Source of the DNA: Ramlibacter sp.
GTDB taxonomy: Bacteria; Pseudomonadota; Gammaproteobacteria; Burkholderiales; Burkholderiaceae_C
Length of the DNA stretch: 5,970 nt
Reading direction: 5' to 3'
Assembly: GCA_023701085.1 (NCBI GenBank)
Contig: JAMPXR010000173.1
Coordinates: 1-5,970 of the forward strand
This document shows, in pieces, positions 1 through 5,970 of the stretch. Each line of letters starts with the position of its first letter. Position 1 is the stretch's first letter. Below the pieces are notes generated by a model. That model was given only the letters and a program-made list of their open reading frames with translations, was not told where the DNA came from and ran no database searches. The position numbers and the translations under genes are program-made.

Positions 1-5
1 AAGGA

Positions 6-34
6 AAAGGGGCTGCGCGATGCGCAGCCCCTTT
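6..34 (-). terminator. Rho-independent terminator of the tRNA cluster
   Basis: A perfect 10-bp GC-rich stem pairs 9-18 with 22-31 across a 3-base loop (19-21). Three A:T pairs at 6-8/32-34 extend it to 13 bp. On the minus strand the stem is followed by TTTTCCTT (bases 8 to 1), the expected U-rich tail. It begins about nine bases after the CCA end of tRNA-Asp, so it closes the Ala-Glu-Asp tRNA transcript. On the plus strand the stem is followed by only three T, so it may also slow transcription coming from the left, but less well. Confidence 0.9.
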
Positions 35-43
35 GCACTTTCT

Positions 44-120
44 TGGCGGAGTGGACGGGACTCGAACCCGCGACCCCCGGCGTGACAGGCCGGTATTCTA
101 ACCAACTGAACTACCACTCC
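44..120 (-). tRNA. tRNA-Asp (anticodon GTC)
   Basis: A 77-base cloverleaf with encoded CCA end. The acceptor stem GGAGTGG pairs fully with CCACTCC, followed by discriminator G and CCA (44-46 on the plus strand as tgg). The anticodon loop CTGTCAC places GTC at 84-86. The T-loop carries the usual TTCGAGT. The sequence closely resembles E. coli tRNA-Asp, and G73 together with the GTC anticodon are the known aspartate identity elements. It is the last of three tRNAs in the transcript, 45 bases after tRNA-Glu and just before the terminator. Confidence 0.97.
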
Positions 121-127
121 GCGTCGG

Positions 128-161
128 TGTCGCGTTCACTCCAACGGAGTCAAGTGCGACA
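128..161 (-). other. Imperfect hairpin in the spacer between tRNA-Glu and tRNA-Asp
   Basis: Within the 45-base spacer, TGTCGC at 128-133 pairs with GCGACA at 156-161. ACTCC at 138-142 pairs with GGAGT at 146-150 around a 3-base loop. TT/AA (135-136 with 152-153) can stack between them with small mismatches. No T run follows it, so it does not look like a terminator. It could present the spacer for processing by RNases, or could simply be structured filler. The pairing is seen directly; the role is inferred. Confidence 0.4.
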
Positions 162-165
162 AACT

Positions 166-241
166 TGGCGACCCTACGGGGATTCGAACCCCGGTACTTA
201 CCGTGAAAGGGTAATGTCCTAGGCCTCTAGACGATAGGGTC
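166..241 (-). tRNA. tRNA-Glu (anticodon TTC)
   Basis: A 76-base cloverleaf with encoded CCA. The acceptor stem GACCCTA pairs completely with TAGGGTC, followed by discriminator G and CCA. The anticodon stem TTACC/GGTAA encloses loop CTTTCAC, giving anticodon TTC at 205-207, which reads GAA and GAG. The D-arm segment GTCTAGAGGCC and T-loop TTCGAAT match bacterial tRNA-Glu. It lies 29 bases after tRNA-Ala in the same transcript and downstream of gltX, whose product charges it. Besides translation, Glu-tRNA-Glu feeds tetrapyrrole synthesis in bacteria that use the C5 pathway. Confidence 0.97.
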
Positions 242-270
242 AAAACCTTGGATCAACCGCTCGATATTTG

Positions 271-346
<76 letters not shown>

Positions 347-364
347 GCAAATGCCGAGCCTCGC

Positions 365-370
365 ATTATA
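365..370 (-). promoter_or_regulatory. Promoter (-10 box) of the tRNA Ala-Glu-Asp operon
   Basis: The minus strand carries a perfect TATAAT, a rare string in this GC-rich DNA, 18 bases upstream of the tRNA-Ala 5' end. It is followed by GCGAGGC, a GC-rich discriminator of the kind found at stringently controlled tRNA and rRNA promoters. This would place the start near 356-358. The -35 region is poor: the hexamers at 16 to 18 bases spacing (within 387-394) match TTGACA at no more than three positions. The -10 and discriminator are seen directly; repression by ppGpp/DksA is inferred. Readthrough from gltX could also supply transcript. Confidence 0.65.
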
Positions 371-419
371 GCCGGATTCTGGCGCATGGCTGAGCGACGC
401 GCGGCGAATTCGCGCCCCA

Positions 420-1832
420 TCAGGCCGCGCGCAGGCGCTCGATCACGACGGCACGGTCGCACAGTTCCAGCACGGCGTCCAGCGACGGGGTCTGGGCGGT
501 GCCCATCACCAGCACGCGCACCGGCATCGCCAGCTGCGGCATCTTCATGCCGGTGGCGCGCAGCACCTCCTTGATCGCCTCGGCGATCGCGGCCTTTTCC
601 CAGGGGCATCCCTCGAGCATGCGCGACAGCATGCCCAGGGCCGGACGCACGCCGTCGGCCACGTGCCTGGCCAGTTCGGCAGGATCGGGCTGGATCGGCT
701 GGTAGAACCTCACGGCCCAATCGGCCAGGGCCACGGTGGTGTCGCAGCGGTCCTTGAACAGGGCACAGATGCGCGCCAGGTGTTCCTCGAAGAAATGGGC
801 GATGCCGCGCTTGCGAAGCTGCTGGGCGACCAGCAGCGCGAGCGCGTTGTCGTCCATGGCCTTGAGATGCTGCGCGTTGACCCAGCGCAGCTTGGCCTCG
901 TCGAACTGCGCGGCGCTGCGACCCAGATGGTCCAGGCTGAACCACTGCAGGAACTGCTGGCGGCTGAAGATCTCGTCGTCGCCGTGCGACCAGCCCAGCC
1001 GGGCCAGATAGTTGACCATCGCGTCGGGCAGGAAGCCTTCGTCGCGGTATTGCGTGACGGGCTTGGCGCCGCTGCGCTTGCTCATCTTCTCGCCCTGCTC
1101 GTTCAGCACCGTGGGCAGGTGGGCATACACCGGCGGCTCCTGGCCGAGCGCGCGGAAGATGTTGATCTGGCGCGGGGTGTTGTTCACATGATCGTCGCCG
1201 CGGATCACGTGCGTGATGCGCATGTCGATGTCGTCCACCACGACGCAGAAGTTGTAGGTCGGCGTGCCGTCGGGGCGCGCGATCACCAGGTCGTCGAGCT
1301 CGTCGTTGCGGATTTCTATCCTGCCCTTGACCTTGTCGTCCCAGGACACCGTGCCGCCCGCCTGGTTGCGGAACCGCAGCACCGGCGGCACGCCCGCGGG
1401 CACCGGCGGCAGGGTCTTGCCCGGCTCGGGCCGCCAGGTGCCGTCGTAGCGCGGCTTTTCCTTGTTGGCCAATTGGCGCTCGCGCAGGGCGTCGAGTTCG
1501 CCGACGCTCATGTAGCACGGATACGCGAGGCCGGACGCCTGCATCTGCGCCAGCACCTCCTTGTAGCGGTCCATGCGCTGCATCTGGTAGAAGGGACCTT
1601 CATCGGGGTCCAGGCCCAGCCACGACATGCCTTCCAGGATCACGTCGACGGCCGCCTGCGAGGAGCGCTCCAGGTCGGTGTCCTCGATGCGCAGGATGAA
1701 GTCGCCGCCGCTGGAACGCGCGAACGCCCAGGGATAGAGCGCCGAGCGGATGTTGCCCAGGTGGATGAAGCCCGTCGGCGAGGGCGCGAAGCGCGTGCGC
1801 ACGCGGCCCGCGGAAGATGGGTTGTCGTTCAC
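420..1832 (-). CDS. gltX: Glutamyl-tRNA synthetase
   Basis: A cytosolic class I synthetase that joins glutamate to tRNA-Glu using ATP. The 470 residues match the usual length (E. coli 471). The Rossmann fold opens with RFAPSPTG at 14-21 and the HIGH-type signature HLGN at 24-27. RGDDH at 211-215 is the conserved family block. KMSKR at 249-253 is the KMSKS loop. The all-helical anticodon-binding part follows to the end. The zinc knob of the E. coli enzyme is degraded: aligned without gaps, only C106 remains and the other three ligands are M108, W133 and P135. The start is GTG at 1832, with only a weak GGA six bases upstream; V11 (another GTG) is the only plausible shorter start. It lies 113 bases after purF and 73 bases before tRNA-Ala, so gltX precedes its own substrate tRNA. 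Whether it charges only tRNA-Glu or also tRNA-Gln cannot be told here. Confidence 0.97.
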   Translation of the reverse strand: MNDNPSSAGRVRTRFAPSPTGFIHLGNIRSALYPWAFARSSGGDFILRIEDTDLERSSQAAVDVILEGMSWLGLDPDEGPFYQMQRMDRYKEVLAQMQASGLAYPCYMSVGELDALRERQLANKEKPRYDGTWRPEPGKTLPPVPAGVPPVLRFRNQAGGTVSWDDKVKGRIEIRNDELDDLVIARPDGTPTYNFCVVVDDIDMRITHVIRGDDHVNNTPRQINIFRALGQEPPVYAHLPTVLNEQGEKMSKRSGAKPVTQYRDEGFLPDAMVNYLARLGWSHGDDEIFSRQQFLQWFSLDHLGRSAAQFDEAKLRWVNAQHLKAMDDNALALLVAQQLRKRGIAHFFEEHLARICALFKDRCDTTVALADWAVRFYQPIQPDPAELARHVADGVRPALGMLSRMLEGCPWEKAAIAEAIKEVLRATGMKMPQLAMPVRVLVMGTAQTPSLDAVLELCDRAVVIERLRAA

Positions 1833-1945
1833 AGCGTGTCCAGGCCGCGCGCGGTGCCGGCTCTCAGGTTGTCGGAATGTTCGATGATGCTCCTCACGTC
1901 GCCGCAGCGGGCTGTTACAGGGGGCAACCGCGCCGTATCGGCCGG
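1833..1945 (-). other. purF-gltX spacer with short open frame
   Basis: This 113-base gap shows no convincing promoter and no hairpin with a T tail, so gltX may depend on readthrough from the purF operon or on a promoter I cannot recognise. After the purF TGA the same frame stays open for 38 codons and ends in a TGA at 1829-1831. That TGA overlaps the gltX GTG, so the junction reads GTGA. A 22-codon frame with a GTG at 1897 fits inside it but lacks a Shine-Dalgarno sequence. The 10-base palindrome ccgcgcgcgg at 1845-1854 lies just upstream of the gltX start. I do not claim a gene here. Confidence 0.35.
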
Positions 1946-3472
1946 TCAGCCCTCCTGGGCATTGGGCAGGGCCAGGCGCGAGGTGTCTTCCTTCAGCGGG
2001 TCTTCCTGGCCGATCCGCGCCTCGTTGATGCGCTCGATGTCGTCGGGGTTGATGTCGCCCGTGACGTACACGCCGTCGAAGCAGGAGGCATCGAAGCCGT
2101 CCAGCACCCGCGCCGCCGGCGTGTTGGGCAGGGCCTGCAGCACCGCCCGCTTCATGCCCTCCACGTCCTGGTAGATGAGCGCATCGCAGCCGATGATCTC
2201 GCGCACCTCCTCGACGCTGCGGCCGTGCGCCACCAGTTCACCGGCGGTGGGCATGTCGATGCCGTAGACGTTGGGAAAGCGCACCGGCGGCGCCGCGCTG
2301 GCCATGTACACCTTGCGCGCGCCCGCGTCGCGCGCCATCTGCACGATCTCCTGGCTGGTGGTGCCGCGCACGATCGAATCGTCCACCAGCAGCACGTTGC
2401 GGCCCTTGAACTCGCTGGCGATGACGTTCAGTTTCTGGCGCACCGACTTCTTGCGCACGCCCTGCCCCGGCATGATGAAGGTGCGGCCGACGTAGCGGTT
2501 CTTGACGAACCCTTCGCGATAGGGAAGCCCCAGCAGCTGCGCCAGCTGCGTCGCGCTGGGCCGGCTCGATTCCGGAATCGGGATCACCACGTCGATCTCG
2601 TTGGGCGGCACGGTGGAGACCACCCGCTTGGCGAGCGTCTCGCCCAGGTTCAAGCGCGCCTGGTACACCGAGATGCCGTCCAGGACCGAGTCCGGCCGCG
2701 CCAGGTACACGAACTCGAAGATGCACGGAAAGAGTTTCGGGTTGTCGGCGCACTGCCGCGCATGGACCTGGCCCTGCAGGTCGATGAAGACCGCCTCGCC
2801 CGGCGCGACGTGGCGCTCGAGGGCGTGCCCGGTGCCCTCCAGCGCCACCGACTCGCTGGCCAGCATCACCCGGCCGTCGGCGGAGCGGCCCAGCGACAGC
2901 GGCCGGATGCCGAAGGGGTCGCGAAAGGCCAGCACCCCATGCCCCGCGATCAGCACGATGGCCGCGTAGGAGCCGCGCACGCGCCGGTGCACGTTGCGCA
3001 CGGCCGCGAACACCTCGTCGGGCTTCAGGGGCACGCCGCGGGTCGCCTTCTCGAGCTCGTGCGCGAACACATTGAGCAGCACTTCGGAGTCGCTGTCGGT
3101 GTTGATATGGCGGTGGTCGGCGGAGAACAGCTCTGCCTTCAGCGCCTGCGCATTGGTCAGGTTGCCGTTGTGCACCAGCACGATGCCGAACGGCGCGTTG
3201 ACGTAGAACGGCTGGGCTTCTTCCTCGCTGTAGGCGTTGCCAGCGGTCGGGTACCGCACCTGCCCCAGGCCCGCGTTGCCCGGCAGCCCGCGCATGTTGC
3301 GGGTGCGGAACACGTCGCGCACCATGCCCTTGGCCTTGTGCATGAAAAACTTGCGTTCCTGCTGCGTGACGATGCCGGCCGCGTCCTGGCCGCGATGCTG
3401 CAGCAGCAGCAAGGCATCGTAGATCAGCTGGTTGACTGGGGCGTTGCTGACAACGCCGACGATTCCACACAT
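1946..3472 (-). CDS. purF: Amidophosphoribosyltransferase
   Basis: Catalyses the first committed step of purine synthesis: PRPP plus glutamine gives 5-phosphoribosylamine, glutamate and pyrophosphate. The 508 residues match the E. coli-type enzyme (505). The N-terminal class II glutaminase domain begins MCGIVG, so Cys2 becomes the N-terminal nucleophile after Met removal. There is no propeptide, unlike the Bacillus type. R73 (RYPT), HNGN at 101-104 and D128 are the expected glutamine-site residues. The C-terminal phosphoribosyltransferase domain carries KNRYVGRTF at 324-332 and the PRPP loop [11 protein letters not shown] at 363-373. The ATG start is fixed by the catalytic cysteine. It lies 13 bases after cvpA, with a weak GAAAG ribosome site between them, so it is the last gene of the folC-SPOR-cvpA-purF operon. 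Feedback inhibition by purine nucleotides is known for the family. Confidence 0.98.
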   Translation of the reverse strand: MCGIVGVVSNAPVNQLIYDALLLLQHRGQDAAGIVTQQERKFFMHKAKGMVRDVFRTRNMRGLPGNAGLGQVRYPTAGNAYSEEEAQPFYVNAPFGIVLVHNGNLTNAQALKAELFSADHRHINTDSDSEVLLNVFAHELEKATRGVPLKPDEVFAAVRNVHRRVRGSYAAIVLIAGHGVLAFRDPFGIRPLSLGRSADGRVMLASESVALEGTGHALERHVAPGEAVFIDLQGQVHARQCADNPKLFPCIFEFVYLARPDSVLDGISVYQARLNLGETLAKRVVSTVPPNEIDVVIPIPESSRPSATQLAQLLGLPYREGFVKNRYVGRTFIMPGQGVRKKSVRQKLNVIASEFKGRNVLLVDDSIVRGTTSQEIVQMARDAGARKVYMASAAPPVRFPNVYGIDMPTAGELVAHGRSVEEVREIIGCDALIYQDVEGMKRAVLQALPNTPAARVLDGFDASCFDGVYVTGDINPDDIERINEARIGQEDPLKEDTSRLALPNAQEG

Positions 3473-3485
3473 GGCTATGCTTTCG

Positions 3486-3971
3486 TTAGGGCAGATACCG
3501 CCCGAATCGTTCGGGCAGCGTCGGTTTCAAGTGACTGAGCGCCGCCGTCGCCGCTTGCGCGCCCTGCGACTCGGTCCACCATGGCGCGCCCCGGGCGGGC
3601 GACATATTGACCAAGACGCCCGCCGCCAGCACCAGCACGGCGCCGCGGATCAAGCCGAATATGGCGCCCAGCGTGCGGTCCACCGGCCGCAGGCCCACCG
3701 CCTGCACCAGCTTCTTCGTGAGCCACGCCAGCAATCCGCCCGCGAACACCACGGCGATGAACACGACCACGAAACCGACGGCATAGCGGCCCGCTTCCGG
3801 CGCACGCTCCACCGGCAGCAGCGCGGCGGCATCGGGGGCCAGCCACTGCGCGAGTATGAACGCGGCGACCCAGCTCATCACGGACAACACCTCGTACACC
3901 AGCCCGCGCCAGGCGCCCAGCAGCAGCGAGGCGGCGAGCACGGCCAGGAACACCCAGTCCAGCGCGGGCAT
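3486..3971 (-). CDS. cvpA: CvpA family inner-membrane protein
   Basis: A 161-residue membrane protein of the CvpA family, close to the usual length (about 160). Hydrophobic segments lie near residues 5-21, 28-45, 63-83 and 101-121, giving four predicted transmembrane helices. Family features include DWVFL near the start, the WRG turn at 21-23 and VDRTLGAIFG at 97-106 before the last helix. In E. coli cvpA is needed for colicin V production and lies just upstream of purF; its molecular role is not well settled. I chose ATG at 3971 rather than an in-frame start at 4097. The longer form would overlap the SPOR gene and add an arginine/cysteine-rich leader unlike the family, and GGGG lies a few bases before 3971. 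It starts 13 bases after the SPOR gene stop. Confidence 0.93.
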   Translation of the reverse strand: MPALDWVFLAVLAASLLLGAWRGLVYEVLSVMSWVAAFILAQWLAPDAAALLPVERAPEAGRYAVGFVVVFIAVVFAGGLLAWLTKKLVQAVGLRPVDRTLGAIFGLIRGAVLVLAAGVLVNMSPARGAPWWTESQGAQAATAALSHLKPTLPERFGRYLP

Positions 3972-3984
3972 GCGGCGCCCCAGC

Positions 3985-4749
3985 CTACAAGGCGAGGATG
4001 GCGGCCGGCAATTCCAGCCCCTTGAGCTTGGTCGCTGCCTTGTCGGCCTCGGCGCGGGTGGCGAACGGGCCCACCCGCACGCGCACGCGCTTGCCATCCT
4101 TGGTGTCGGCCACGTTCGTGTAAGTCCTCAGGCCCGCGCGCTCGACCTTCAGCCGGGCCGCGCGCGCCTTCGCCGGGTCCGCGAACGCGCCCACCTGGAC
4201 CACGAAGCGGCCTTCCGGCGCCGCGGCGGCCGGTGCGGTGTTGCCCTCTGGCTGCGCCTTCGCCTTGGCCGCTTCCTCGGTCCTGGGCGGGGGCGGGGCC
4301 GCCACCTTGGGCTCGGCTTTCGCCTCGGGCTTGGGGGGCGACGGTGCGGCCGCCTTGGGCTCGGCCTTCGCTTCGACCTTGGCGGGCGGCGGCACTTCGG
4401 CGACGACCGCGGCCGGTGCGGCCGGCGCGGGGGAAGCCGCCACCTGCGGCGGCGGCGCGGGCACTGCCGTCACGGGACCGGAGGCCGACGGCGCCTGGGC
4501 CGCCGGCTGCGACGGAACGCCCAGCGGCTTGGCCTTGTCACGGTCCGGTATCTCGATCGGGATGTCCACCGCGATGGGGCGCGGCTGCGTATCGAACAGC
4601 AGGGGAAATCCGACGACGCCGATCAGCACCAGCACGCCCGCGCCGATCAGCCGGTGCCTGGCGCGCCGGCGCATCTCCTCGATCGTTTCGGCCGGCCGGC
4701 GCCCGGCCGACGAGTCGTCGCCGCTCTTGCGAAACTTGAAAAAGGCCAT
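3985..4749 (-). CDS. dedD: SPOR-domain membrane protein, DedD-like
   Basis: A 254-residue bitopic inner-membrane protein with a short basic cytoplasmic tail (1-32), one transmembrane helix at about 33-51, a long Pro/Ala/Lys/Glu-rich periplasmic linker (about 52-178) and a C-terminal SPOR domain (about 180-254). The SPOR domain shows FVVQVGAF at 182-189 and VRVRVGPF at 222-229, the two repeated strand motifs of the fold. SPOR domains bind denuded septal peptidoglycan, so a role at the division site is likely. The symbol rests on shared architecture and the same operon position as E. coli dedD; sequence outside the SPOR domain is poorly conserved in this family. The linker contains a duplicated 16-residue unit. 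The start ATG lies 15 bases after the folC stop, with GAGAGG about 11 bases upstream overlapping that stop, which suggests coupled translation. Confidence 0.9.
   Translation of the reverse strand: MAFFKFRKSGDDSSAGRRPAETIEEMRRRARHRLIGAGVLVLIGVVGFPLLFDTQPRPIAVDIPIEIPDRDKAKPLGVPSQPAAQAPSASGPVTAVPAPPPQVAASPAPAAPAAVVAEVPPPAKVEAKAEPKAAAPSPPKPEAKAEPKVAAPPPPRTEEAAKAKAQPEGNTAPAAAAPEGRFVVQVGAFADPAKARAARLKVERAGLRTYTNVADTKDGKRVRVRVGPFATRAEADKAATKLKGLELPAAILAL
4279..4374 (-). repeat. Tandem 48-bp duplication in the SPOR protein linker
   Basis: Residues 126-141 and 142-157 of the SPOR protein are two adjacent copies of a 16-residue unit of pattern EAKAEPKxAAPxPPxx, encoded by 4327-4374 and 4279-4326. The 5' portions of the two copies are nearly identical at DNA level (compare 4301-4326 with 4349-4374), and the rest has drifted. 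The units are in frame, so they only change linker length. Such repeats often vary in number between strains. Confidence 0.8.
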
Positions 4750-4764
4750 GAAACGTGTCGCCTC

Positions 4765-5970
4765 TCAGCTAGCGATATGTTTGGCCTGAAGGCGGGGCAC
4801 CCCATCCTTCAGAACGCCCCCCACCGTGTAGAACGATCCGAAGACGACGATTCTATCAGCGGGGTCCGCCGCGGCGACCGCGCTGCGCAGGGCGTCCATC
4901 GGGTCTGGGTGGACGCTGGCGCTGGCCCCCGGCCGCGGCTGCATCGACTGCCAGCGCGCCAGCAGGCCGGCCGCGGATTCGGCGCGGGCCGTGGGCAGGC
5001 CGGTGAAGTACCAGCGGTCGACCAACGGCCCCATCCGGGTGAACATGGCCGCCAGATCCTTGTCGGCCATCGCGCCGAAGACGCCGTGGGTCGCCGGGTG
5101 AAAGCCCATGGCATCGAGGTTGGCGGCCAGCGCCGCGACCGAATGGGGGTTGTGCGCCACATCCAGCACCAGGGTGGGCTGGCCGGGGACGATCTGGAAA
5201 CGGCCCGGCAGCTGCACCAGGGCCAGGCCGCTGCGCACCGCCTGCGCCGTGACGGGCAGGCGCGCGCGCAGCGCTTCCAGCGCGGCCAGCACGCCCGACG
5301 CATTGAGCAGCTGGTTGGCGCCGCGCAGCGCCGGATAGGCCAGCCCCGCATAGCGCCGCCCGCGCCCGGCCCAGGCCCACTGCTGCTTGTCGCCGGAGTA
5401 ATTGAAGTCGCGGCCCAGGGTCCAGAGGTCGGCGCCGATCTCGGTCGCCCGGTCCAGCACGCTTTGCGGCGGCAGGGGGTCGCTCACGACGGCGGGCCGG
5501 CCCGTGCGCAGGATGCCCGCCTTCTCGCGGCCTATGCTGTCCCGGTCGGGGCCGAGGTACTCCATGTGGTCCAGCGCGATGCTGGTGATGATCGCGCAAT
5601 CGGGATCGACGACGTTCACCGCGTCCAGCCGCCCGCCCAGGCCGACTTCGAGGATGGCCACGTCCAGGTTCGATTCGGCCAGCAGGTCCAGGATGGCCAG
5701 CGTGGTGAATTCGAAATAGGTCAGCGCAACGTCCTGCCGCGCGGCCTCGACGCGCTCGAAGTGCGGCACCAGCGCCTGCGCCGCCACGCTCTCGCCCTGG
5801 ATGCGGCAGCGCTCCTCGAAGTGCACCAGATGCGGCGAGGTGTACACGCCGGTGCGCCATCCGGCCTGCAGCGTGATCGCCTCCAGCATCGCGCAGGTGG
5901 AGCCCTTGCCGTTGGTGCCGGCCACGGTGATCACCGTGCCCTCGAAGCGCAGGCCCATACGCGCGGCGAC
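4765..5970 (-). CDS. folC: Folylpolyglutamate synthase / dihydrofolate synthase, 5' end outside window
   Basis: Adds glutamate to folates using ATP and, in bifunctional members, to dihydropteroate. The frame is open to base 5970, giving 401 visible residues. The ATG at 5958 is internal, because the preceding codons (VAAR) continue the family sequence, and perhaps 40-50 N-terminal residues lie beyond the edge. Visible motifs, numbered from the edge: ATP loop GTNGKGS 18-24; YTSPHL 43-48; LEVGLGGRLDA 107-117; DH at 134-135; REKAGI 148-153, whose lysine is the family's likely carbamylated residue; LDVAHNPHS 269-277, at the start of the C-terminal domain; and FGSFYTVG 377-384. These mark the Mur-ligase-like fold. 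The N-terminal loop that binds dihydropteroate is missing, so single or dual activity cannot be judged here. It heads the visible operon, followed 15 bases later by the SPOR gene. Confidence 0.96.
   Translation of the reverse strand, partial: VAARMGLRFEGTVITVAGTNGKGSTCAMLEAITLQAGWRTGVYTSPHLVHFEERCRIQGESVAAQALVPHFERVEAARQDVALTYFEFTTLAILDLLAESNLDVAILEVGLGGRLDAVNVVDPDCAIITSIALDHMEYLGPDRDSIGREKAGILRTGRPAVVSDPLPPQSVLDRATEIGADLWTLGRDFNYSGDKQQWAWAGRGRRYAGLAYPALRGANQLLNASGVLAALEALRARLPVTAQAVRSGLALVQLPGRFQIVPGQPTLVLDVAHNPHSVAALAANLDAMGFHPATHGVFGAMADKDLAAMFTRMGPLVDRWYFTGLPTARAESAAGLLARWQSMQPRPGASASVHPDPMDALRSAVAAADPADRIVVFGSFYTVGGVLKDGVPRLQAKHIAS

Noticed and set aside
404..413. Palindrome GCGAATTCGC after gltX as a terminator
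   Set aside because: It is a 10-base perfect palindrome with no loop room and no T run after it on the minus strand, so it is unlikely to end transcription.
663..2174. Long plus-strand open frame (503 codons) antisense to gltX
   Set aside because: It mirrors the codon structure of gltX, is rich in His/Arg/Val/Ala with no recognisable domain, and crosses the gltX start and the spacer. Long antisense frames are expected in high-GC genes.
1817..3538. Long plus-strand open frame (573 codons) antisense to purF
   Set aside because: Same pattern: an antisense shadow of a certain gene, with His/Arg/Asp-rich composition and no motifs.
3972..4097. Upstream in-frame start that would extend CvpA by 42 residues
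   Set aside because: The extension overlaps the SPOR gene and is Arg/Cys/Pro-rich, unlike CvpA proteins. The ATG at 3971 gives the family length and N-terminus.

Overview
The window reads as ordinary chromosome from a high-GC betaproteobacterium, most likely in the Alcaligenaceae (Bordetella/Achromobacter type). That placement is an inference from the GC-rich codons, the character of the encoded proteins and the gene order. It does not come from a database search. Every gene I can support lies on the minus strand, so transcription runs from high to low coordinates. I see no mobile element, CRISPR array, phage remnant or sign of recent transfer.

In transcription order, the right half carries the 3' part of folC (folate polyglutamylation), then a membrane-anchored SPOR-domain protein (DedD-like), cvpA (four-helix membrane protein) and purF (first committed step of purine synthesis). 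The gaps between them are only 13 to 15 bases, so this is almost certainly one operon. The order matches the classical folC-dedD-cvpA-purF cluster of Escherichia coli. It joins one-carbon/folate metabolism and purine synthesis with two envelope proteins.

After purF comes a 113-base spacer without a convincing promoter or terminator, then gltX (glutamyl-tRNA synthetase), which starts at GTG. A 73-base spacer after gltX contains a perfect TATAAT -10 box followed by a GC-rich discriminator. It leads into three tRNA genes in the order Ala(GGC), Glu(TTC), Asp(GTC). The cluster ends in a strong hairpin terminator at the left edge of the window. The enzyme that charges tRNA-Glu therefore lies directly upstream of a tRNA-Glu gene.

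Nothing here looks like a new system. The points worth a second look are modest: a GluRS that has lost three of the four zinc ligands of the E. coli enzyme, a GTG start for gltX that overlaps the stop of a short upstream frame, a tRNA promoter with stringent-control features, an imperfect hairpin between two tRNAs, and a duplicated 16-residue unit in the SPOR protein linker.
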